Assembly: GCA_046342195.1 (NCBI GenBank)
Contig: JBKDQE010000072.1
Location: forward strand, 1-18,315
DNA from: CANHBY01 sp046342195
Lineage (GTDB): Bacteria > Pseudomonadota > Gammaproteobacteria > Burkholderiales > Burkholderiaceae_C
Direction of reading: 5' to 3'
Length of the DNA stretch: 18,315 bases
Under the pieces are notes generated by a model. That model did no database searches. It had not been told where the DNA came from and saw nothing but the letters and a program-made list of their open reading frames with translations. A program made the position numbers and the translations under genes. How positions within the stretch are numbered: position 1 is the first letter of the stretch; every line of letters begins with the position of its first letter. Shown here piece after piece: positions 9,501 to 16,088 of the stretch.

Positions 9501-10086
9501 CGAACTCTGGTTTTCTGACGACGCTCCCAGTCGCATCCGCGAATTCTTGCACGCAGTCTGGGGGCCAGACACCCTGGAAGAAAACATGGCCTGGCTGGCC
9601 GAAAGCCTGGGCACCAAAGCGTCTGAGACCCCAGACGAGGCCATTCGCCGCCACATTGCCGACAAGTTCTTCAAAGACCACCTGCAAACCTACAAAAAGC
9701 GCCCCATCTACTGGCTCTTCAGCAGCGGGAAACAAGGCGCCTTCCAGGCCCTGGTCTATCTGCACCGCTACTTTGATGGCACACTCGCCCGCCTGCGAGC
9801 CGAATACGTCGTGCCCCTCACCGGCAAGATCCAAAGCCGCATCGAGATGCTGCAAAAAGACGCCGCAGCCGCCAGCAGCACCGCCGCCCGCAACAAGCTG
9901 GCCAAGGACGTGGAAAAGCTCAAGAAGAAACACGCCGAGCTACTGGCCTACGACGAGCAACTGCGCCACTACGCCGACATGCGCATCACTCTGGATCTGG
10001 ATGATGGGGTGAAGGTGAACTATGGCAAGTTTGGGAACTTGCTGGCCGAGGTGAAGGCCGTGACAGGTGGGGCTAGTGATGAGTAA
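6508..10086 (+). CDS. pglX: BREX adenine-specific DNA methyltransferase PglX
   Basis: A 1192-residue protein, typical of type 1 PglX. The methyltransferase core is clear: motif I VLDPACGSGH (residues 314-323) binds S-adenosylmethionine, GLDIDD (357-362) follows, and NPPY (500-503) is the catalytic motif IV of N6-adenine enzymes. Residues about 505-910 should hold the target-recognition region. The C-terminal part includes a coiled coil (about 1110-1160, SRIEMLQKD through VEKLKKKHAEL) and ends with the conserved DDGVKVNYGKFG segment. PglX marks host DNA at a short asymmetric site, so the host is spared. The DNA of the recognition region (about 8020-9240) is much more AT-rich than both flanks: 8041-8100 is 33% GC by hand count against 62% at 9301-9360. 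This suggests exchange of the specificity module. The target site cannot be predicted from sequence alone. Confidence 0.95.
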   Translation: MNKANLKSYAPQARKDFMAAVTARANQLGLSVKASALEVAPAQTQGDVTVIAGQAWPAKVNGQRNKLIERIRKDGFGQTMEAVAYTWFNRFAALRYMELHDYLGHGHRALSSTAGGLPDILTHATDLSKDLPGLSAAKVTELKLAGNRDGELYRMLLVAQCNALSRAMPFLFERIDDDSELLLPDNLLRSDSVIAKLVAEIPEEDWAEVEIIGWLYQFYISEKKDQVIGKVVKSEDIPAATQLFTPNWIVQYLVQNSVGRLWLMANPQSTLAKEWPYFIAPAEQTPEVQAQLDALIQTRVREDGDTLNPESITVLDPACGSGHILVVAYDVLKAIYLERGYQPRAIPRLILEKNLYGLDIDDRAAQMAGFALLMKARADDRRLFTATDDAGNLQPPKLNVLSLQDSKGLSVEELATHLAPFKVQRATVTALVDAFEHAKTFGSLIQIPYGLKTHLAVLPEVLALVKQSGELYASAAADDLLPLVEQARVLAMQFDAVVANPPYMGSKFHIPIIKSYLRDQYPEFDKDLFAAFTARNSYFGKPYAEIAVMTSNVWMFLSSYEDMRRWLIDKKSLSSLIQLSNSGFDGATVFICAFTFSNQEIRQKVGSFVRLTDFSKPAEQGPMTLEAIRNPDCSWFYSSKPDDFQKIPGSPIAYWASFQVRTVFEKFQNISDVANAVVGLQTGDNGKFLRLWHEVDATHIGFDIANRTTATQSSKKWFPYNKGGDYRRWYGNHDWVVNWENDGREIRSFGTEGGGKARSRAQNVEYYFQPSVSWSFISSSYFGVRYFPKGFIFDVAGSSAFPKADVSHLALATFLCSAVAPKLMSTMNPTLNFQAGNVGQLPFLRLDADHIGKKCIEISQIDWNQFETSWDFTTLGLQEVKGVESSLISWWSNLRETSDSRFLDMKALEEENNRIFINAYGLQDELSPEVPESQITLARADREKDCQRLISYAIGCMMGRYSLDEPGLIYAHAGNVGFEPDRYATFPADADGIVPITDELWFSDDAPSRIREFLHAVWGPDTLEENMAWLAESLGTKASETPDEAIRRHIADKFFKDHLQTYKKRPIYWLFSSGKQGAFQALVYLHRYFDGTLARLRAEYVVPLTGKIQSRIEMLQKDAAAASSTAARNKLAKDVEKLKKKHAELLAYDEQLRHYADMRITLDLDDGVKVNYGKFGNLLAEVKAVTGGASDE
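8020..9240 (+). other. AT-rich segment of pglX, likely exchanged specificity module
   Basis: Starting just after the NPPY codons, the base composition falls sharply and codons change to AT-ending ones, then return to GC-rich usage near 9240, where the C-terminal helical part begins. The reading frame stays open throughout. Single-subunit methyltransferases change target site by replacing this region, so recombination here would give a new BREX specificity while the rest of the gene stays native. The boundaries are approximate, judged by eye. Confidence 0.6.
10065..10072 (+). promoter_or_regulatory. Ribosome-binding site of the cyclase-like gene
   Basis: AGGTGGGG lies inside the last codons of pglX, six bases before ATG 10079. 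It decides the start in favour of 10079 over the in-frame GTG at 10067. Confidence 0.6.
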
Positions 10087-10915
10087 GCCCTTGCGGTATG
10101 AAGAGAGGTACTGCCTGTTCTTGGACATCCTGGGCTTCAAAGAGGTGGTCGAGCAGTCTGCTCAGCCAGTTGCCATCGCCGCTCGCAATGGGCATCCCGT
10201 CAGAGGTTTTTATTTCAGTTTGAAGCAGATTGCAAGCAGCCTTAACTACAAGGCAGCTGTCGTTGGTGCCAATGGCGTGATGAAAGATTCATCGCGGGTG
10301 GTGACGCAGTTTTCTGATTCGGCTGTCGTTTCTTACCGAGCAACCGAGAGCGGCGGACTTGCTGAAATGCTGTATGACGTCTTGCACCTTCAGTTGGCGT
10401 TGATACAACGCGGGTTGTTGATTCGAGGCGCAATCACCAAGGGCTTGTTGCACCATGATCAAGATTTCGTTTTTGGACCCGCATTGAATGAAGCTGCAGA
10501 GCTTGAAAAGGTGGCGATGTACCCAAGGGTCATTGTCGATAGAGATTTGCTGAAAGCTGCGGACATTTCGGTTGCGTCAGTGGCGAACTCTGTCAATTAT
10601 TCGGAGCGAAGTGTTCAGTCGCTGCTAGCTTGCGATCTCGACGGGATGTTCTACGTGGACTACTTTGCTGTCCACCTAGAAGACTTTGCTGAAGAATGGG
10701 GTGACATGTGCGAGTACCTCATCAACCTTCGTGAAATCGTTAAGGGCTTGTCCCAGAAACGGCAACCTGGCCTGAAGCTCAAGCACTCTTGGTTGCGGCA
10801 AAAATTTAACGAAGTCGCTAGTGGCGTCGAAAAAAAGAAATTTCAATGGTTTGGCCCGCATAGGATTCCTGAAGACGAAGAGGATCACTTTTTGTCAGTC
10901 AGGCCGTTCAAATGA
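10079..10915 (+). CDS. Nucleotidyl-cyclase-like protein embedded in the BREX operon
   Basis: A 278-residue protein of unknown function whose start overlaps the pglX end by eight bases. The order of motifs resembles a class III nucleotidyl cyclase: FLDILGF (residues 14-20) matches the FxDIxGF metal-binding motif with Asp16; TQFSDSAVVSY (76-86) sits where the second metal-binding Asp (here Asp80) is found; RGAITKG (116-122) and FGPALNEAAELE (133-143 region) match the later RxGIxxG and yGxxVNxAxRLE segments. Similar domains make cyclic pyrimidine nucleotides in Pycsar phage defence. No adjoining membrane or TIR effector is seen; the next two genes are nucleases. The C-terminal 80 residues are charged (EKKKFQWFGPHR) and unassigned. 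The cyclase relation is inferred from motifs only. A degenerate non-catalytic fold member is possible. Confidence 0.5.
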   Translation: MSKPLRYEERYCLFLDILGFKEVVEQSAQPVAIAARNGHPVRGFYFSLKQIASSLNYKAAVVGANGVMKDSSRVVTQFSDSAVVSYRATESGGLAEMLYDVLHLQLALIQRGLLIRGAITKGLLHHDQDFVFGPALNEAAELEKVAMYPRVIVDRDLLKAADISVASVANSVNYSERSVQSLLACDLDGMFYVDYFAVHLEDFAEEWGDMCEYLINLREIVKGLSQKRQPGLKLKHSWLRQKFNEVASGVEKKKFQWFGPHRIPEDEEDHFLSVRPFK

Positions 10916-10958
10916 AGTCTACTTACGGAAGTCAAAGCCGTAACCTGAGGGGCAAGCG

Positions 10959-11000
10959 ATGACTGATGTTTTGCGCCCCTTGCCCTCGAAACGAGTATGA
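10959..11000 (+). CDS. 13-codon leader ORF coupled to the DUF1016 gene
   Basis: ATG 10959 reads MTDVLRPLPSKRV and stops at 10998-11000. GAGGGG at 10947-10952 is six bases upstream, a good ribosome-binding site. The stop overlaps the start of the next gene as ATGA (10997-11000), while that gene has no strong site of its own. The likely role is a translated leader that delivers ribosomes to the nuclease start. Its bases also pair as a hairpin (10947-10956 with 10979-10987, one bulged G). An ORF this short can arise by chance, so this is tentative. Confidence 0.35.
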   Translation: MTDVLRPLPSKRV

Positions 11001-12142
11001 CGGAACCCACCATGACAAACCTTCTGACTCTCCCGCCTGTTGCACTGGCCGAATACCAGGACTGGCTCAAGACCATCAGACAGAGAATCCACGCGACAAG
11101 GATGAAAGTCGCGTTGGCCGCCAACAGCGAGCTAATCGCGCTTTACTACGAGCTGGGCGCTCAAATTGTGGATCGGGAGGCGCGAGCGCAATGGGGAAGC
11201 GCATTCATCGACGCATTCAGTCACGACTTGAAACAAGCATTCCCGGATATCGGCGGCTTTTCATCCAAGAACCTGCGGTATTGCCGAGCTTTCTTTCGTT
11301 TCTACTGCGCCCCTGGAATTTGGCAACAGGCTGTTGCCAAATTGCCCGACATGCCCTGGTACGGTGTCGATGGCGAGCTGGTCACCGTGCTGCCCCGGAT
11401 TCCATGGGGGCACAACATCCAGATTTTCACCAAGTGCGACAACGTGGCTGAAGCCCGCTTTTATATCGACCAAACCCTGGAACAGGGCTGGAGCCGCGAT
11501 GTGCTGGCGATGCAACTCAAATCAAACTTGTATGCCCGAGCAGGCAAGGCAATCAGCAACTTTTCCCGCACCTTGCCATCGCCACAGTCTGACCTGGCCC
11601 AGCAAACCCTCAAAGACCCCTACACCTTCGACTTCATGGCGATGACGGGGCCTTATAACGAGCTGGATGTAGAGCGCCAGCTCACGCAGCACATCACCCA
11701 TTTTTTGTTGGAGCTGGGCAAAGGCTTTGCCTTCATTGGCCGGCAGTATCACCTTGAGGTGGCGGGCAACGATTACTACATCGACCTTTTGTTCTACCAC
11801 GTTACGCTGAAATGCTACGTGGTGGTGGAGCTCAAAAACCGCAAATTCATCCCCGAATACGCGGGCAAACTTAACTTCTACTTGTCGGCTGTGGACACCC
11901 TGCTCAAAGGCGACGACGACCAGCCCACCATCGGGCTGCTGCTGTGCCGCGACAAAAACAACATCGAAGTTGAGTTCGCCCTGCGCGACATGAACAAGCC
12001 CATGGGTGTGAGCGAATACACCCTGGTTGAAGCCTTGCCAGACAACCTGAAGGGGGCCTTGCCTACGGTGGAAGAAATTGAGAACGACCTTCAGCAGTTG
12101 AAAGAGGTGAAAGACAGCAACAGCAACGGTAGCGGTCAATGA
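10997..12142 (+). CDS. DUF1016 (YhcG-type) PD-(D/E)XK nuclease
   Basis: A 381-residue protein from ATG 10997; ATG 11012, five residues in, is an alternative. The N-terminal half fits DUF1016_N: SELIALYYELG (44-54), FSSKNLRYCRAFFRFY (88-103) and IPWGHN (135-140). The C-terminal half is the PD-(D/E)XK nuclease domain: Glu226 in the helix before LTQHITHFLLELG, then NDYYIDLLFYH with Asp263, and VVVELKN with Glu278 and Lys280 completing the site. The last residues are a polar Asn/Ser tail. Family members (E. coli YhcG among them) are DNA-repair or defence-linked nucleases often found in mobile islands, sometimes next to restriction systems. Its end overlaps the Shedu-like gene as ATGA at 12139-12142, so the two nucleases are co-translated. 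Its substrate in this locus is unknown. Confidence 0.88.
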   Translation: MTEPTMTNLLTLPPVALAEYQDWLKTIRQRIHATRMKVALAANSELIALYYELGAQIVDREARAQWGSAFIDAFSHDLKQAFPDIGGFSSKNLRYCRAFFRFYCAPGIWQQAVAKLPDMPWYGVDGELVTVLPRIPWGHNIQIFTKCDNVAEARFYIDQTLEQGWSRDVLAMQLKSNLYARAGKAISNFSRTLPSPQSDLAQQTLKDPYTFDFMAMTGPYNELDVERQLTQHITHFLLELGKGFAFIGRQYHLEVAGNDYYIDLLFYHVTLKCYVVVELKNRKFIPEYAGKLNFYLSAVDTLLKGDDDQPTIGLLLCRDKNNIEVEFALRDMNKPMGVSEYTLVEALPDNLKGALPTVEEIENDLQQLKEVKDSNSNGSGQ

Positions 12143-13374
12143 TCAAGATTACAAAACAGGCTGATAGCCTGTTTTTGACCTATGTGCCCGATCGGTACAA
12201 CAGTGTGCAGTGGCTTGATGAAAAGCTGAAACAGACCGGCGAAGTTACCCTACGTCGAACGTTTACCTTCACCACTCGCGAGCTCGTTTCACAGGCCCAG
12301 CAGGCTGAGGACGAGGATGACGCAGAGCGCATTTTCAAAATGGGCACAGCCGAGAATGGCTACTTCCGCATTGGCAAAGAGATTCTTGATCTGAAGCACG
12401 ATCTGTTGCTCGACGAAACCATGAGTTTTGATCCTCAAGTCTTCATTGCGAACCCTAATATTTCTGTATTCCGAAAAATCGATGAATTGATCAATGAGCA
12501 GATCGTTGTTGGTGGAGATAACGATGGTGCGATTCCGTTGATCGATTTTGAACAGCTGATTCAAACCTTCCCGACGCCCACTGAATTGACTCACTACGCC
12601 CGATCACGCATTTCACGGGTGCTAAAAGATTACTTTGGAACGATTTCAGACGCGGAAGGAAAACTCAATAGTTATCTTGCACGAAAGAAAAATCTTGGCG
12701 TCACATCGAGAAACAGCATCCTGGGAAAATTCGAGCTACAGAAGTTTGAATATATCCGCAGCGAACTTGAGGAGATGCTCAAGGTTTCAGAAAGCTACAT
12801 TGAGCACGATTGGCAAAATAAGATTTTGGGTCTTTTGTTATTCGTCTTTCCGAAATACATCGCAGTACTAGAAAACGTGCATATCAAGGACTTTTACTCG
12901 AACCCTAGCAAGGTGACTGATCGCTACATTGACCTGATGCTAGTGGATGCCAATGGAAACATTGACATTATTGAGGTTAAAAGGCCTTTCGAAAACTCCC
13001 TACTGTCTCGCAAAAGATACCGTGACAACCATACGCCACGGGCCGAACTTGCTGGGTCGGTGATGCAGTCGGAGAAATACCTTTTTCATTTGAACAAGTG
13101 GGGTCTGGCTGGAGAACGGGAGATATACGAAAAGCGCAAAGGCGAACTCCCCGTTGGAATGCATTTGAAGATCACTAACCCGAAGGCCATGATTTTACTC
13201 GGGCGCGATCACGATTTCACTGGTGAGCAGCGCTTTGACTTCGAGATCATCCGAAGGAAATACGCCAACATGATCGATATCATGACCTACGACGACCTGC
13301 TGCGCAGACTGGAAAACATCATCGACATGATGAGGCGGAATTTGACGGCACCTAATGGATACGGGAGTCTGTGA
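12139..13374 (+). CDS. sduA: Shedu-type defence nuclease (DUF4263, SduA-like)
   Basis: A 411-residue protein with an N-terminal part of about 215 residues of no recognised family and a C-terminal DUF4263 domain. The active site reads DRYIDLMLVDANGNIDIIEV followed by KRP, with Asp265, Glu279 and Lys281 as the PD-(D/E)XK residues. A helix with the conserved Gln (AGSVMQSEKYLFHL, Gln310) follows. The C-terminus carries RKYANMIDIMTYDDLLRRL, a segment common at the end of the family. Shedu is a single-gene antiphage system whose SduA protein nicks or cleaves DNA. Here it sits inside a BREX operon, directly coupled to the DUF1016 gene. The coding sequence is more AT-rich than brxC or pglZ, consistent with separate acquisition. 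The symbol is given by family; orthology is not proven. Confidence 0.8.
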   Translation: MIKITKQADSLFLTYVPDRYNSVQWLDEKLKQTGEVTLRRTFTFTTRELVSQAQQAEDEDDAERIFKMGTAENGYFRIGKEILDLKHDLLLDETMSFDPQVFIANPNISVFRKIDELINEQIVVGGDNDGAIPLIDFEQLIQTFPTPTELTHYARSRISRVLKDYFGTISDAEGKLNSYLARKKNLGVTSRNSILGKFELQKFEYIRSELEEMLKVSESYIEHDWQNKILGLLLFVFPKYIAVLENVHIKDFYSNPSKVTDRYIDLMLVDANGNIDIIEVKRPFENSLLSRKRYRDNHTPRAELAGSVMQSEKYLFHLNKWGLAGEREIYEKRKGELPVGMHLKITNPKAMILLGRDHDFTGEQRFDFEIIRRKYANMIDIMTYDDLLRRLENIIDMMRRNLTAPNGYGSL

Positions 13375-13463
13375 TGTGCATCATCAGGCCCTGTGCCAAC
13401 TCCAGCATGGTTGCGGCAAAAACCGAAAATCAAATTGACGCATTTGGCGATCTATTTTCATGA
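13374..13463 (+). CDS. 29-residue micro-ORF bridging the Shedu gene and pglZ
   Basis: ATG 13374 shares its A with the Shedu stop (TGATG), and the ORF's stop TGA (13461-13463) overlaps the pglZ start as ATGA (13460-13463), so this frame fills the whole 85-base gap exactly. GGGAG at 13363-13367 is six bases before the ATG. The peptide starts MCIIRPCANSSMVAAK and ends ENQIDAFGDLFS. pglZ has no ribosome-binding site of its own, so the micro-ORF may carry ribosomes to it. QIDAF is loosely like the sliding-clamp-binding QLxLF motif. Alternatively, the ORF is the leftover 3' end of a deleted gene. Nothing in it is recognised as a known family. Confidence 0.45.
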   Translation: MCIIRPCANSSMVAAKTENQIDAFGDLFS

Positions 13464-16066
13464 GCAATCAAAGAATTTCTGACAGCCTGTCATCCTTATT
13501 CATCACCCACTCGATCGTCTTTTGGCATGACGTGGAGGCTGAGTTTTCGGGCTTTGTCGATAGCCTGGCCATGGAAGGCGTTCAGCTCATCCGCACCGAC
13601 GGGCAATCGAATCTGCGGATCAAACTGCAAATTGAAGCCACGCCCAGTCAGCGTTGGCTTTTGTACAGCAACCAAGCTGAGCCCGAGCCTTCGAAAGACT
13701 GGCTGTTGGATGTGCGCCTGCGCTCCAAAGTTTTTCGGGCTGATTCAACATCGATCTTGCTTGAAGACCTGGGGCTGACAACCCTTGCTCTGCGCGCTCA
13801 CCTGAAAGAGCGCTCCAAGTTTTTACGCGCCAAAGATCGCATCGACCGACTCAAGCGACTCGTGTTGCCCAGCGACTTGGCACAAGACCTTGACCGCAAA
13901 ATGCTGGCAGTGATTGCACGCGCTGATGTGCCCGAATTGTTTGCCATCTTGCAACGGGTTTATGGTGTTTGTGTGGTGAATGATGTTGCCGATTTGTCGG
14001 CACACCCCAAGGTTTGGCAAGACATCTGCAGCAACGACCTTGAGCCTGTTTTTTGGGAACTCGTTAGGCAGCAGCTTGGCTACACAGACCCTCAGCCCAC
14101 TTTGCGCGATTTATTGCTGCGCATCCTAGTGACTGATTTTTGTCGGGGCCTTTTGGGTGATGCGCCCAGGCAGTTGGCGCACTTCGTGTTGCCTGAGCGT
14201 TCCCTTGCGGCGAACGCCTCTGTCTTTGTTTCCCGCTGGCGCTCTGACATCGCGCAATTCAGCAGTTACAACGCGCTGGCCCAGGCCGTGGCACAGGAGC
14301 TTGATCTCACCTCGTTGCTTGGAAGCCTGTCGGCTGAGGAATTGATCGAGTGCATGACTTTTGAAGAGGTCGAATTACGTCTTGTTCAAGATCTCAAAAA
14401 ACGCATCGTGGATGGGGGCGGCGCGAATATGGATCTGGTTCGCGCCCACATCGCACGTCGCCGCGATGGTCATTGGGCCAACCCGCTTCTTGCCAATGCC
14501 AATGACCGCACCAAGGCACTGGCCGCTTGCTATGACGCGCTGACTGCAGCGGCAGATTTCTTTTTGCTCAAGGCCAGGCATGAAGCAGGTTTTAGCTTTA
14601 CCGATGCATCGGCAGCCTTTGCGCAATATCGCGACGAACTCTTTCAATTCGACCAGCTCTACAGGCACTTTCACACGGCAGCAGATGTGGTTGAGCCGAC
14701 GGGCTGGGCGGTATTGCATGAATTGCGAGCAACGATTGAGCGCGTTTACTCGGGTTGGTTCATCCCTCAGTTGAGCAGTGCGTGGGGCAAGATCATGGAA
14801 GGGCCAAAGGGCTTGCTGGCTCATTGGTCGCTGCCTGATGTGCCCCGCCAACAGAACTTTTTCAAACAAAAGGTGGCGCCTTTGTTTGAGGGGCATGTGA
14901 AGCGTGTGTTTGTCGTGATCTCAGACGCATTTCGATTTGAGGTGGCCCACGAGCTGGTTCAGCAAACCAACAGCAAGAGTCGGTTCAAGGCTTCCCTGGA
15001 TAGCATGCTGGGCGTTTTACCCAGCTACACAGCCTTGGGCATGGCCGCATTGCTTCCGCACAAATCACTGGCTTACAAAGTCGGCAACACGGTTGAAGTT
15101 CAGGTTGATGGCCGGACGGTGGCAACCTTGGAGCAGCGCAACGAGCACCTCAGCGCCTTTGGCGGGCTGGCCATCAAAGCTGAAGATCTGATGTCCCTTG
15201 GAAAAGACAAAGGTCGTGAGTGGGTCAGGGAACATCGGCTGGTTTATGTTTACCACGATCGACTCGACATGATTGGTGACAAGCAGGCCTCAGAAACCAA
15301 GACCTTTGAAGCAGCAAACCAGACGGTGCAAGAACTCTCCAGCGTGCTGGGCTTCATTGTTCACACGCTCAACGGATCAAACGTACTTCTCACCGCTGAC
15401 CACGGTTTTATGTACCAAGAGTCTGCATTGGATGCAGCAGACAAGTCCGCCCTCGATGAAAAGCCAACCGGGACGTTGATTGCCAAAAAGCGATATCTCA
15501 TTGGCACTGAGTTAGGCGACACAACCCAGGCCTGGAGCGGCAACACTGCCATCACAGCAGGCACCACCCCCGAAGGCAGCCTTGATTATTGGGTTCCCAA
15601 GGGCGCAAGCCGCTTCCACTTTGCAGGCGGTGCCCGCTTTGTTCACGGCAGCGCGATGCCACAAGAGGTCGTGGTGCCGGTGGTGACAGTGCGGGTGAGT
15701 GATTCAGAAGGCGCAAAAACACGATCAGTCAGCATCAGCTTGCTGGGTTCCACGAACAAGGTGGTCACCAATACTCAACGATTCGAGTTCATTCAGACGG
15801 ACGCCGTGACGGAACGTGTACTGGCCCGAACCGTGGTCGTCTCCCTGCGAGACGGCGAAGCCCTGATCAGCGACGAGCAAACGCTCACGTTTGACAGCAC
15901 CTCACAACTGCTTGATGGGCGAAAACGGTCTGTCCTTTTAACGGTTCTCAGTGGCAACTATGAGCCACACAAGCCCTACGAGTTGGTCATGCGTGACGCA
16001 GTCACGAAAGTTGAAGTGCTGCGTCAATCGGTTCAAATTAACTTGGCGTTTGGCAACGATTTTTAA
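13460..16066 (+). CDS. pglZ: BREX protein PglZ (alkaline-phosphatase superfamily)
   Basis: An 868-residue protein, the usual length of type 1 PglZ. The N-terminal half (to about 470) is helical and family-specific. The C-terminal half is the PglZ domain: VFVVISDAFRFE (483-494) with metal-binding Asp489, PSYTALGMAALLP (521-533) holding the probable Thr/Ser nucleophile, YVYHDRLDMIGD (596-607), and LLTADHGFMYQ (643-653) with the Asp-His metal pair. The final 170 residues are beta-rich. PglZ is the signature protein of all BREX types. Related PglZ domains have metal-dependent phosphodiesterase/nuclease activity, and in BREX the protein is required for methylation and defence. No ribosome-binding site precedes ATG 13460; the start is overlapped by the stop of the micro-ORF at 13374-13463. 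The accessory genes separate it from pglX, where many type 1 loci have the two adjacent. Confidence 0.94.
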   Translation: MSNQRISDSLSSLFITHSIVFWHDVEAEFSGFVDSLAMEGVQLIRTDGQSNLRIKLQIEATPSQRWLLYSNQAEPEPSKDWLLDVRLRSKVFRADSTSILLEDLGLTTLALRAHLKERSKFLRAKDRIDRLKRLVLPSDLAQDLDRKMLAVIARADVPELFAILQRVYGVCVVNDVADLSAHPKVWQDICSNDLEPVFWELVRQQLGYTDPQPTLRDLLLRILVTDFCRGLLGDAPRQLAHFVLPERSLAANASVFVSRWRSDIAQFSSYNALAQAVAQELDLTSLLGSLSAEELIECMTFEEVELRLVQDLKKRIVDGGGANMDLVRAHIARRRDGHWANPLLANANDRTKALAACYDALTAAADFFLLKARHEAGFSFTDASAAFAQYRDELFQFDQLYRHFHTAADVVEPTGWAVLHELRATIERVYSGWFIPQLSSAWGKIMEGPKGLLAHWSLPDVPRQQNFFKQKVAPLFEGHVKRVFVVISDAFRFEVAHELVQQTNSKSRFKASLDSMLGVLPSYTALGMAALLPHKSLAYKVGNTVEVQVDGRTVATLEQRNEHLSAFGGLAIKAEDLMSLGKDKGREWVREHRLVYVYHDRLDMIGDKQASETKTFEAANQTVQELSSVLGFIVHTLNGSNVLLTADHGFMYQESALDAADKSALDEKPTGTLIAKKRYLIGTELGDTTQAWSGNTAITAGTTPEGSLDYWVPKGASRFHFAGGARFVHGSAMPQEVVVPVVTVRVSDSEGAKTRSVSISLLGSTNKVVTNTQRFEFIQTDAVTERVLARTVVVSLRDGEALISDEQTLTFDSTSQLLDGRKRSVLLTVLSGNYEPHKPYELVMRDAVTKVEVLRQSVQINLAFGNDF

Positions 16067-16077
16067 GAATAGGCACC

Positions 16078-16082
16078 AGGAG
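16078..16082 (+). promoter_or_regulatory. Ribosome-binding site of brxL
   Basis: AGGAG lies six bases before ATG 16089 in the 22-base gap after pglZ. brxL is therefore translated independently, unlike pglZ. Confidence 0.65.
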
Positions 16083-16088
16083 TAGGCA

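Noticed and set aside
10947..10987. A rho-independent terminator after the cyclase-like gene
   Set aside because: The stem is interrupted, the loop is about 22 bases and no T-tract follows; a coupled leader ORF explains the region better.
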